Source: Candidatus Wallbacteria bacterium (lineage in GTDB: Bacteria > Muiribacteriota > UBA6191 > JACPRK01). From it: a DNA stretch of 28,373 bases. Location: positions 1-28,373 of the forward strand of contig JACQFU010000403.1 of NCBI GenBank assembly GCA_016199905.1. Direction: 5' to 3'. The position numbers and the translations under genes were made by a program. Below are positions 1 to 7,432 of this stretch, piece after piece (position 1 is the first letter of the stretch; the number at the start of each line of letters is the position of its first letter). Under the pieces are notes generated by a model, which did no database searches, was not told the origin of the DNA, and saw nothing but the letters and a program-made list of their open reading frames with translations.

Positions 1-622
1 GGCGGCGGCGCTCTACGGCGTGGGCGCGCGGCTGGACCTTCAACCCGAATTGCTCTTTCGACTCCGAAAGGCCGACCCCGCCGACCTGGTCACCGCCGCC
101 GGTCGCGGCCTCGTCGCCTCGCTGCCGGCCGCCCGAGGCCACGAAGTGCTGGCGGGCGACGACCTGGGCGCCGTGTTCGGAATCGAGCTGGAGACCGCCG
201 GCCCCGGGCCCTTGGCGGCCGCCGCGAAGCCCGCGCTTGCCGGACGGCGCTCGAAGGTCGCCGCCCCGAGGGCGGCGAGCCCTCGCGTTCCGAAGAAGCC
301 TGTCGCCGCCCCGGCGAAGTCCCCGGTGCCACTCTCCCCTCTGCCCAAGCTGCGCGGCTTCACGCCTCGCGTCCTGACGCGCGTGGAGTTATCGTCGCTG
401 GGCGCGAGCGCCGCGACGGTGCGCGAGTGGCTCGCCGCGGGCTACCTCATCGGCACCGATCGGAACGCCACCTACTACACCACACCGCGTCTCGGGATGG
501 AACTGGAGCGATTGCAGGCCCGCGGCAAGAAGGGCCGGCGCCGATGCCTCAGACGCAAGCGTCCCAGGGAAAGGCCCAGTCTTGCTCCGATAGAGGGTAC
601 GAGCGCTCCACGGGGGCGATGA
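1..622 (+). CDS. C-terminal part of a SWIM zinc-finger-type protein (5' end outside window)
   Basis: The frame is open from base 2 and ends at TGA 620-622; the GTG at 20 is internal, because the coding sense AAALYGVGARLD already runs before it. The opening stretch (YGVGARLD, then a DLxxAA segment, then DLGAVFGIEL near residue 57) matches my memory of the C-terminal region of bacterial SWIM zinc-finger proteins. The Cys/His SWIM motif itself would lie upstream and is not visible. An Ala/Pro/Lys-rich linker (about residues 65-110) leads to a compact segment around residues 120-170 (LGASAATVREWL, then YYTTPRLG) that looks like a small winged-helix or helix-turn-helix unit. The last 30 residues are very Arg/Lys-rich and overlap the converging ATPase gene by 74 bp, so the original C-terminus may have been replaced. 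The family is tentative; that it is a real partial gene is fairly sure. Confidence 0.6.
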   Translation, partial: AAALYGVGARLDLQPELLFRLRKADPADLVTAAGRGLVASLPAARGHEVLAGDDLGAVFGIELETAGPGPLAAAAKPALAGRRSKVAAPRAASPRVPKKPVAAPAKSPVPLSPLPKLRGFTPRVLTRVELSSLGASAATVREWLAAGYLIGTDRNATYYTTPRLGMELERLQARGKKGRRRCLRRKRPRERPSLAPIEGTSAPRGR

Positions 623-1784
623 CCAGCCCCTGGCCGATCCGCAGGCCAGGGTGCGCTTTGCGAAAGGCCGCAATGCCCGACGTGTCCGACCGCGACGGGT
701 GGCTCGTGCCCTTGACCTCGATAGGATGGAATTTGCCGTCTCGCTCGAGGAGGAGATCCACCTCGGCGCCGCCATGGGAACGCCAGTGATAGAGGTTCGG
801 ACTCGGCGACATCAAGGCGCAGGCTTTGCGAATTTCCGCCACGATAGCGGTCTCGAACAGCGCGCCCCATGAAGGATGGCTCGCGACCGCAGCCGGGGTT
901 GAGATGGCCTGGGCCAGACAGGCCAGACCGGTGTCGGCAAAGTAGCCCTTGGGCTTGAGGCTGACTCGCTTGGCGAGGTTTCCCGAGTACCCGGGCACCT
1001 CGTGCCATTGAAACGTGGCCGTGAGCATGGCCAGCCACCGTTTCGAGGTCTCCGGGTTGAGCCCCAGCTCCCGCCCGAGATGGGCGAACTTGACCTCTTG
1101 CGCGGTCAGAGCGGCTGCCAATCGCACGAAGCGGCCGAAGAGCTGCCAGTCCGAGACGTCGGCCAGTGTCCGCACATCCCGCTCGACGTACGTGCGAAGA
1201 TAGGCCGTCAGAAAAACCGGCACATGGGCCGCTGGCAAGAACTGCGCTTCAGGCAAGAAGCCGCGCCAGAGTTGCTCGAACAGTGGCCTGTCGAGCTTCA
1301 GTCGATTCAAGGACGGTGCCTGGGGCTCCGCGGCGCCATCGAGCCAGGCCTGTAGCCACGACGTCCCCGCATTCCGTGCCAGCTCGGCCAGGGAGAACCC
1401 TTCCAGGTCGAGGAACACGGCTCGTCCGGCCAGACTCTCGCTTACCGAAGCGAGGACGCCCCATTGTTGCGAGCCCGTCAACACATACTGCCCCGGGGTC
1501 CGGTCCTTGTCGATGCGGCGCTTCAGGGAGGCCACCAACTCCGGCGCATACTGGATCTCATCGAGTACCAAAGGCCTGCGATGGTTGTCCAGGAACAGGT
1601 CGGGCTCCCGGCGAGCATTCTCCACGTCCAGCACCGGATCGAACACGACGATGTCCGCGTGGGCGGCCAGCGTGTGCTGGATCATGGTGCTCTTGCCGAC
1701 CTGCCTCGCTCCGGTGACGACGACTGCAGGGAAGAAACCCATCAGCTCTCTGAGCCTGGCAGCCTGCGCACGCTCGAGGTACAT
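549..1784 (-). CDS. AAA-type ATPase with DUF4143-type C-terminal domain
   Basis: A 411-residue protein of the common prokaryotic AAA_14 plus DUF4143 layout. Walker A is GARQVGKS at residues 25-32, Walker B is LVLDEIQ at about 72-78, and the sensor-like LTGSQQ is at 102-107. The C-terminal third carries the pair EVDLLLE ... PIEVKG, which in this family resembles a PD-(D/E)xK nuclease-fold core. The length is normal for the family (about 380-450). The biological role of these ATPases is poorly known. I chose ATG at 1784 because MYLERA just before the ATPase core is a typical beginning; a TTG at 1820 would add 12 residues, and neither has a clear ribosome site. The gene stands alone, 118 bp after the dehydrogenase gene, and its 3' end overlaps the SWIM-type gene on the other strand. 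Confidence 0.85.
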   Translation of the reverse strand: MYLERAQAARLRELMGFFPAVVVTGARQVGKSTMIQHTLAAHADIVVFDPVLDVENARREPDLFLDNHRRPLVLDEIQYAPELVASLKRRIDKDRTPGQYVLTGSQQWGVLASVSESLAGRAVFLDLEGFSLAELARNAGTSWLQAWLDGAAEPQAPSLNRLKLDRPLFEQLWRGFLPEAQFLPAAHVPVFLTAYLRTYVERDVRTLADVSDWQLFGRFVRLAAALTAQEVKFAHLGRELGLNPETSKRWLAMLTATFQWHEVPGYSGNLAKRVSLKPKGYFADTGLACLAQAISTPAAVASHPSWGALFETAIVAEIRKACALMSPSPNLYHWRSHGGAEVDLLLERDGKFHPIEVKGTSHPSRSDTSGIAAFRKAHPGLRIGQGLVIAPVERSYPLSEQDWAFPWDACV

Positions 1785-1833
1785 AGCTTGATTTTCAACG
1801 ATGACATCCGTGGAAATCAAGTATTTCGCCGGT

Positions 1834-1873
1834 GACGGGGCCTGAATCTGCTTGCGTATCCGGAGGGCCCGTC
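1834..1873 (-). terminator. Weak candidate hairpin between the dehydrogenase and ATPase genes
   Basis: Bases 1834-1842 and 1865-1873 can pair over nine positions with one mismatch (GACGGGGCC against GGGCCCGTC) around a 22-nt loop. It lies about 30 bp after the dehydrogenase stop, where the long minus-strand operon could end. There is no T-run after it, so any termination would not be classic intrinsic termination. Chance pairing in GC-rich DNA is a serious alternative. Confidence 0.2.
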
Positions 1874-1902
1874 GGCGGGTTCGAGTACGGCGGCGATAGC
1901 GG

Positions 1903-2685
1903 CTACTTCTTCCTTCCCGCGAAGCCCTTGTGGATCGCCTTCGACATCAAGCCCCGCGGCAGCAGCCAGGCGGCGCGAACGGTGAGCTTGTTCATCAAAC
2001 CGCTGATGCTGATCTTGCGCCTGGCGTCCAGGTCCGCCAAGGCGATGTCGACCACGGCCTCGGCGGTCATGAAGGACCATTCGATGTCCTTCACCTCTAC
2101 CCCGGCGACCTGCTGAAACTCGGTGGAGGTGCCGCCGGGGCAGACGCACATCACGTGCACGCCGTGCTCCTGTAGTTCGTGGGCTATCGCCTCCGAAAAG
2201 CTGAGGATGAAGGCCTTGGTGGCGGCGTAGGTCGCCATGTTGGGACACGACATGAACGAGCCGATGCTGCCCAGGTTGATCACGGCGCCCGAGCGGCGCT
2301 GCACCATCGCCGGGACGAACAGGTGCGTCAACGCGACCAGCGCTCGCGCGTTGAGGTCGATCTGACCCAGCTCGCGATCGTAGTCCTGTTCGTGGAACAG
2401 GCCCGCGGTGCCGTAGCCGGCGTTGTTCACGAGCAGGTCGAGCGGGGCCTTCACACGACTGAAAAGCTCCCGTGGGGTTTCCGGCTTTCCAAGGTCCATC
2501 GCCTCCACCTGCGTCTTCGCGCCGTGCTGTTTCGCCAGCTCGGCCGCCAGCGCTTCGAGACGATCCGCCCGGCGCGCGACCAGCACCAGGTCGTGGCCGC
2601 GGGCGGCCAGCTTGCGCGCGAAGGCTTCGCCTATGCCGGCGGAGGCCCCGGTGACGAGAGCGAGGGGACGGTTGCTGCTGGCCAA
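1903..2685 (-). CDS. Short-chain dehydrogenase/reductase (SDR), classical type
   Basis: A 260-residue Rossmann-fold oxidoreductase of usual SDR length. The cofactor motif TGASAGIG is at residues 12-19, NNAG at 87-90, catalytic Ser140 follows in LGSIGS, and the catalytic pair is Tyr153/Lys157 in YAATK. PGG follows where PG is expected. An Arg pair after the second strand (VARRADR) suggests a preference for NADP(H). The substrate cannot be read; the overall pattern is like SDRs often annotated as acting on acyl or keto groups. The start is TTG at 2685, decided by a perfect AGGAGGT 9 nt upstream (2695-2701). It is last in the minus-strand run, 75 bp after the radical SAM gene, so it may be co-transcribed or have its own promoter. 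Confidence 0.9.
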   Translation of the reverse strand: MASSNRPLALVTGASAGIGEAFARKLAARGHDLVLVARRADRLEALAAELAKQHGAKTQVEAMDLGKPETPRELFSRVKAPLDLLVNNAGYGTAGLFHEQDYDRELGQIDLNARALVALTHLFVPAMVQRRSGAVINLGSIGSFMSCPNMATYAATKAFILSFSEAIAHELQEHGVHVMCVCPGGTSTEFQQVAGVEVKDIEWSFMTAEAVVDIALADLDARRKISISGLMNKLTVRAAWLLPRGLMSKAIHKGFAGRKK

Positions 2686-2694
2686 GGCGATTCG

Positions 2695-2701
2695 ACCTCC
2701 T
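2695..2701 (-). promoter_or_regulatory. Strong Shine-Dalgarno deciding a TTG start (dehydrogenase)
   Basis: Read on the minus strand, AGGAGGT stands 9 nt before TTG 2685-2683. No ATG lies nearby in the correct frame, so this site fixes the start of the dehydrogenase at a rare TTG codon. Confidence 0.75.
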
Positions 2702-2760
2702 GAAAACGGGCGCGCCGCAAACGCTCGCGGCCGCGGTTACGGCGTCCGACAGTGTAGCGC

Positions 2761-3792
2761 TTACAGCTCTGCGAGTGGCTCCGGAGGTAGCAAGGCTTCG
2801 AGCGCGCGCGGATCGCCTGTTTCGTTGAACCGTTCGATCGCCGCGTAGGCGAGCCGGCGCTCGTCGGAGCGCCGCCCGGGTTCGCGATCGTGGCCCTCGT
2901 CTTCGAGGCCGATGAAGAGGCCGGACGCTGGCGCAAGCGCGCGGCGCTCGACGTCGACGGCCAGCACAGCCGCCGCGAGCGCGGCGGGAGCGCAGCGCGG
3001 CCGATCCGGAAATCGGGCCAGGCCGCGGGCGCTGGGATAGTACGGATGGATGTTCAAGTCCACCGGAAAGCCCAGTTCTCGTCCCGCGCAGAACGCGTAG
3101 CGCGCGGTGGCCGCCGCGTCGGCCGCCGCCGTTGCGCCGCTGGTTCCCGGGCCGGCCACGACCACATTGAGGTCGAGTCCCACGCGGCCGGGGCTCTCGG
3201 CCCGCGCCGCCCGCCCCAGCTCTTCGAGCGCGCGGCGCACGGCAGCCTCGGGCATCTTCTTCTCCAGCACGCCGTTGCGCACCCGGTCGTCGGCGCTCTC
3301 CAGTCCGAGCGCGACCCGCAGAGCCTGGCCCTCAGCGAGCAAGTTCGCCAGACGACGCACTCTCGCCTCGGTGATGAACGACTCCCTCGACTCCAAGGAA
3401 ACGGCACGCAGCTCCGGCAGCTTGCGCGCAAACGCCAGAAGCTCGTCGAGCAGCCCGGGCGGCAACTCCACCGGATTCAGGACGCTGCCCGAGACGTACA
3501 ACACCAGGTGATTGAGCCGGGGAAACACTTTCGAGTATCGCTTCCGGAAGAACGCTAGCCGGCTGCGATGGGTCTCCTCGTCGAAGGCGGCTCCCTCGCC
3601 CGCGCCAATATCGCAATGGTGACACTTGCCGGCCGAGAACCAAGGGCACCGGCCTTCGGGCGCGTGGTTGCCGAATACGAGCGCGAGCCGGACGCCGTAC
3701 CGGTCTCGCGCCGGAGCGAAGAGTCCACCCGCCGGCTTCAGCGGCGGTTTTCGCGGGCTCCGAACTTCGCTAGATGCCGCTTCCTCGGACAA
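2761..3792 (-). CDS. Radical SAM protein, RaSEA/Elp3-like (TIGR01210-type resemblance)
   Basis: A 343-residue protein with the cluster motif CPWFSAGKCHHC: Cys49, Cys57 and Cys60, i.e. C-x7-C-x2-C rather than the usual C-x3-C-x2-C. Further along come YVSGSVLNP, SLESRESFI and GLESADDRVRNGVLEK, then NIHPYYPSARG. This order of motifs (SGSxxNP, ESRxxxI, GLExxDDxVR) resembles the archaeosine-type radical SAM subunit RaSEA and the wider Elp3/MiaB-like class. The family is expected to bind a [4Fe-4S] cluster and cleave S-adenosylmethionine; the substrate here is unknown. The start is TTG at 3792 with GGAGGA 6 nt upstream, inside the end of the carbamoyltransferase gene (23-bp overlap). That implies translational coupling and a shared job. 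Radical SAM class is sure; the RaSEA link is a resemblance only. Confidence 0.8.
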   Translation of the reverse strand: MSEEAASSEVRSPRKPPLKPAGGLFAPARDRYGVRLALVFGNHAPEGRCPWFSAGKCHHCDIGAGEGAAFDEETHRSRLAFFRKRYSKVFPRLNHLVLYVSGSVLNPVELPPGLLDELLAFARKLPELRAVSLESRESFITEARVRRLANLLAEGQALRVALGLESADDRVRNGVLEKKMPEAAVRRALEELGRAARAESPGRVGLDLNVVVAGPGTSGATAAADAAATARYAFCAGRELGFPVDLNIHPYYPSARGLARFPDRPRCAPAALAAAVLAVDVERRALAPASGLFIGLEDEGHDREPGRRSDERRLAYAAIERFNETGDPRALEALLPPEPLAEL

Positions 3793-5506
3793 GACGATCC
3801 TCCAGGAACAGCGCGTCCAGATCGGTCGCCTGGAAAGTGCGCAGCGCGTCTTCGGGAGAGCTCACGATCGGCTCATTGTCGTTAAACGATGTGTTGAGGA
3901 TCAAGGGCACGCCCGTGCGGGACGCGAACTGCGAAATCAGCCGGTGGTAGACCGGGTCCCGGACGGCGTCCACGGTCTGAATGCGGCAACTGTTGTCGCG
4001 GTGGAGCACCGCCGGGATCGTGGCGACGCGTTCCGCGCGAGCCCGGTAGGCCAGCAGCATCAGGTCGCGCGAAGCCGCAGCGCCCGGTCGGCGCGCAGGC
4101 GTCTGGAACCAGTCGTCGAGGGACTCGGCCAGCACGGAAGCGGCGAAGGGACGAAAGGGTTCGCGGTGCTTGACGCGGTTATTGAGAAGCTCCCGCATCC
4201 GGCGATCGCGCGGGTCGGCCAGCAGCGATCGGTACCCCAGCGCGCGCGGACCCAGCTCGAGTCTGCCGGTGAACCACGCCACGAGCTTCCCTTGCGTCAA
4301 GAGTTGCGCGGCCAGGGCCGCAGGATCGCTCACACGCTGGCTCGAGAGGCCGGCGCGAGCGATCGCGTCGTCGATCTCCGCCGGCGGCCATGCGGTTCCC
4401 AGGAATGGGCTGCGCTGCTCGGGAGAGGCCCCGCCTGCTCGGCCGCCGGAGAGCAACCAAGCCGCTCCTAGCGCCGTGCCCGCGTCATGCGCCGCCGGGG
4501 GGATGTAGAGCGCGTCAAAGGGACCGTCGCGCTCCAGCCGCGCGTTGGCGACGCAGTTGAGCGCGACCCCGCCGGCGTAGGCGAATTGCGGCAGACCCGT
4601 GACGCGGTGAAGCCGCCTGCATGACGCAAGCAGCGCCAGCTCCGTTTGCGCCTGCAGTGCGGCCGCGACATCCGCGAAACGCGCCTCCTCGGGCCGCTCG
4701 CCGGGATGTCTCCGCGGGCCGAAGAGCGACTCCAGCCCCAGCACGTCGGCCGCGCGAAACCGCGCCAGTTGGGCGTCCACTCGAAAGGGCGGCGCCTGGC
4801 CCAGCGGCTCTCCACCGTCCGGATCGGGAACCTCCAGCAGGCGGCGCATCGGGACCTCGAAACGGCCCGGGTCGCCGTAGGCCGCCAGGCCCATGACCTT
4901 CGGCGCGTCGAACTCGGTGAATCCCAGATACGCGGCGATGCGCTCCCAGAGCATTCCGAGCGAGTGCGGATAGGGGATCTCCTCGAGGCGCTCCAGTCCG
5001 GTCGAGGTGCCGCGCCCCAGCCACATGGTCGAATTCTCGCCGATGCCGTCGGCGACCATCACCGCAGCTTCGTCGAAGGGCGACGGGTAAAACGCCGAGG
5101 CGGCGTGGGCCAAGTGGTGCGGCACGAAGCTGACGGGCTGGGAGAAGCTTGCAGACACCGATCGCACTCGCCTGTCGAACTCGTCCTCTCCCTGCTGGGT
5201 CCCGAAGCCCGCGGCGCGATCGATCGGATAGGGATCGGCGCCGATGGTGGCGGCGCGTTTCCCGGGCACGAGCGAGTAAGCGATCTGTTCGACGTCTTCC
5301 AGGTCGACTCCGGCGGCTGCCAGGCACGCATTCAGCGCCATCCAGGGCAGCTGGTCGGGGTTTCCGACCGATGGTTTCTTGCCGTGCTTGATGCGCGAGA
5401 GCCTCTCTTCTTCGATGGCGAAGATCGCGTCTTCGCCACGCACCAGGGCCGCCGCGCTCTCGTGGTACGCCGCGTTGATTCCGAGGACCAGTTTTTCGGC
5501 GGCCAT
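3770..5506 (-). CDS. NodU/CmcH/TobZ-family carbamoyltransferase
   Basis: A 578-residue O-carbamoyltransferase of normal family length. The N-terminal Kae1/YrdC-like ATPase-fold half has His15 (AAYHES), the HHLAHA metal/adenylate motif at residues 130-135 and ADGIGENST at 152-160, matching the catalytic positions known for TobZ. Further family marks are FAYAGGVALNC near 308-318, then GPRALGYRS at 419-427 and FRPFAASVL at 451-459, then NTSFNDNEPIV near the C-terminus. The family transfers a carbamoyl group from carbamoyl phosphate, through carbamoyl adenylate, to a hydroxyl of a sugar, antibiotic or other small molecule; the acceptor here is unknown. ATG 5506 lies 4 nt after the permease stop, and its 3' end overlaps the radical SAM gene. 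Position inside a transporter operon suggests it acts on an imported or related metabolite (inference). Confidence 0.93.
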   Translation of the reverse strand: MAAEKLVLGINAAYHESAAALVRGEDAIFAIEEERLSRIKHGKKPSVGNPDQLPWMALNACLAAAGVDLEDVEQIAYSLVPGKRAATIGADPYPIDRAAGFGTQQGEDEFDRRVRSVSASFSQPVSFVPHHLAHAASAFYPSPFDEAAVMVADGIGENSTMWLGRGTSTGLERLEEIPYPHSLGMLWERIAAYLGFTEFDAPKVMGLAAYGDPGRFEVPMRRLLEVPDPDGGEPLGQAPPFRVDAQLARFRAADVLGLESLFGPRRHPGERPEEARFADVAAALQAQTELALLASCRRLHRVTGLPQFAYAGGVALNCVANARLERDGPFDALYIPPAAHDAGTALGAAWLLSGGRAGGASPEQRSPFLGTAWPPAEIDDAIARAGLSSQRVSDPAALAAQLLTQGKLVAWFTGRLELGPRALGYRSLLADPRDRRMRELLNNRVKHREPFRPFAASVLAESLDDWFQTPARRPGAAASRDLMLLAYRARAERVATIPAVLHRDNSCRIQTVDAVRDPVYHRLISQFASRTGVPLILNTSFNDNEPIVSSPEDALRTFQATDLDALFLEDRLVRGSGI

Positions 5507-5510
5507 GCTC

Positions 5511-6404
5511 TTACCTGCCTAGGGCGGCCGGGGCTGCCGAGCGGGCGCGGGAGACCTGGGCCAAGACCACCAGGGTGAGGATGTAGGGGACCATCCGGAC
5601 GAACTGGTAAGGCACACCGAGATCCGAAGCCTGCAGGTGGAACTGCGCGGCCACGCTGGTTCCCGAGACACCCAGCACCCCGATAGCCGTCCAGCGGCCG
5701 CTGACGACGATGGCCAGCGCAATGAACCCGCGGCCGGCCGTGAGACCTTCGACAAAGGTGCCCGCGTGCGCCAGGGCCAGGTACGCTCCGGCGACGCCGG
5801 CCAGAGCGCCCTGCGCCAGCAGCGCCGCCGCGCGGACCCGGCGCACGGAGTAACCGGCCGCCTCCAGCGTCTCGGGCTTCTCGCCTGCGGCCCGCAGCGC
5901 CAGTCCGGGCCAGGTCGCGTGCAAGGCCAGGTGTACGGCCGGCACCAGCAGGAACGCGCCGTAGACGAGCAGGTTGTGCTCGAAGAGCAGCGGTCCCACG
6001 AACGGGAGATCGGCCAGCAGCGGTACACGCACCGGCGGGAAGATCGGCAAGGTGAGCGCTGCGCCGCTGGCCCCGAAGCGCTCCCTGTAGAGAAGCCCGG
6101 TCAGGCCGAAGGCGACGAGGTTCATCGCCGTGCCGACGAGGATCTGGTCGCAGGCCAACGCCACGGTGAGCGCAGCGAAAGCTGCCAGGAACAACATCCC
6201 GGCGGCCACGGAGGCGGCCAGCCCCAGCCACAGGTTGCCGCAAGCCAGCGTCGCCACGGTGCCGGCGAAGGCACTCACCAGCATCGCGCCCTCCAGGCTG
6301 ATGTTGACGACCCCGGCCTTCTCGCCGAGCAACTCGCCGAGCGAGGCATACAGCAGCGGAGCGCTCATCCGGATCGAGGCGGCTGCGAGCTCGAAGACGA
6401 TCAC
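5511..6404 (-). CDS. ABC transporter permease, BPD_transp_2 type (second of pair)
   Basis: A 297-residue integral membrane protein with about eight to ten hydrophobic stretches. The family hallmark GEKAGVVNISLEGAML near residues 23-38 is the loop typical of nucleoside/simple-sugar permeases (YufQ, RnsD and BmpG-like). The open frame extends far upstream, but the family-like protein begins at GTG 6404, where start and upstream stop share GTGA (6401-6404). I therefore chose that start, despite the GTG codon. It should pair with the 343-residue permease to form the membrane channel. The usual substrates of this class are nucleosides, but none can be read from the sequence. Confidence 0.9.
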   Translation of the reverse strand: MIVFELAAASIRMSAPLLYASLGELLGEKAGVVNISLEGAMLVSAFAGTVATLACGNLWLGLAASVAAGMLFLAAFAALTVALACDQILVGTAMNLVAFGLTGLLYRERFGASGAALTLPIFPPVRVPLLADLPFVGPLLFEHNLLVYGAFLLVPAVHLALHATWPGLALRAAGEKPETLEAAGYSVRRVRAAALLAQGALAGVAGAYLALAHAGTFVEGLTAGRGFIALAIVVSGRWTAIGVLGVSGTSVAAQFHLQASDLGVPYQFVRMVPYILTLVVLAQVSRARSAAPAALGR

Positions 6405-7432
6405 AACGCCCTCCGGGCAGCGGCCACGTCGGAGGAAGAGCGCCGGGCGACCAGCAGGACCAGGATGGCGCCCTGCAGCAGCGTGACGAGCACGCTGGGG
6501 ATTCCGGCGACCCGCTGCATCGTGCCGGAGCCGGCCTCCAGCGCGCCAAAGAAGAGGGCGGCCAGCACGACGGCAGCGGGCTCGAGGCCCCCCAGCAGCG
6601 CGACCGCGATGGCGGTGTAGCCGTACCCGGCGCTGAAGCGTTCGTAGAGCCGGTGAGTGACGCCCAGGAGCTCGCTCGCGCCGCCGGCGCCGGCGAGGCC
6701 GCCCCCGACACAGAGCGCCAAGAGCCAGCTGGTTTCCGGCGCGATCCCGGCCAGCCGGGCGGCGCGCGGGTTGAAACCGGCGGCGCGCAGGCGGAATCCC
6801 GCGCTCGTGTAGGTGAGGAAGACGTGCAGCGCCGCGGCCGCGAGCAGGGCCAGCGGGATACCCCAGTGCAAGCGGCCGCCTTCCAGGAGCGGGGCCAGTT
6901 GCGAGCTCTCCGCGATGCGCTCGGACTGAGGATAGAACCGCGACGACTCCTGCAGCGGACCGTGGACGGCCCAGCTCACCAGCTCCAGAGCGACGAAGTT
7001 GAGCATGATGGTGCCGAGCACCTCCGAGACGCCCCAGCGGACCTTCAACGCCGCAGGGAGAAAGCCCCAGAGCGCGCCGGCGAGAGCGCCCGCGGCCAAG
7101 GCCGTCAGTGCCGCGAACGGTCCCGGCGGCAGCGCCAGCGCCGTGGCAGCCGCGCCCAGCGCGCCGGCGTAGAACTGCCCCTCCGCGCCGATGTTCCAGA
7201 CGCCGGCACGAAAGGCGAGCGTGACGCCCAAACCGGTCCAAAGGAGCGGGCCGGTCTTGAGCAAGCTGATCACAATAGACCCGATGGAGCCGAAGGCTCC
7301 TCCGAGTAGACTGGAGAATGCTTCCCTGGGAGAGTGCCCGCAGGCGGCGACCAGCAGCGCCAGGCCCGCGACAACCACTGCGACGTCGACGAACGCCGCC
7401 CGGAGACGCCCCGAAAGCGGAGCGCCTCTCAC
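6401..7432 (-). CDS. ABC transporter permease, BPD_transp_2 type (first of pair)
   Basis: A 343-residue membrane protein, slightly longer than its partner, as is usual in YufP/RnsC/BmpF-type pairs. The hallmark NIGAEGQFYAGALGA lies near residues 80-94, followed by a long hydrophobic series; LGTIMLNFVAL (about 139-149) and GFRLRAAGFNPRAARLAGI (about 212-230, the cytoplasmic loop that contacts the ATPase) are also typical. The start is GTG at 7432, within the stop of the ATPase gene (shared GTGA at 7429-7432), and the end overlaps the next permease in the same way. It forms the translocation pathway with the second permease. Confidence 0.92.
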   Translation of the reverse strand: MRGAPLSGRLRAAFVDVAVVVAGLALLVAACGHSPREAFSSLLGGAFGSIGSIVISLLKTGPLLWTGLGVTLAFRAGVWNIGAEGQFYAGALGAAATALALPPGPFAALTALAAGALAGALWGFLPAALKVRWGVSEVLGTIMLNFVALELVSWAVHGPLQESSRFYPQSERIAESSQLAPLLEGGRLHWGIPLALLAAAALHVFLTYTSAGFRLRAAGFNPRAARLAGIAPETSWLLALCVGGGLAGAGGASELLGVTHRLYERFSAGYGYTAIAVALLGGLEPAAVVLAALFFGALEAGSGTMQRVAGIPSVLVTLLQGAILVLLVARRSSSDVAAARRAL

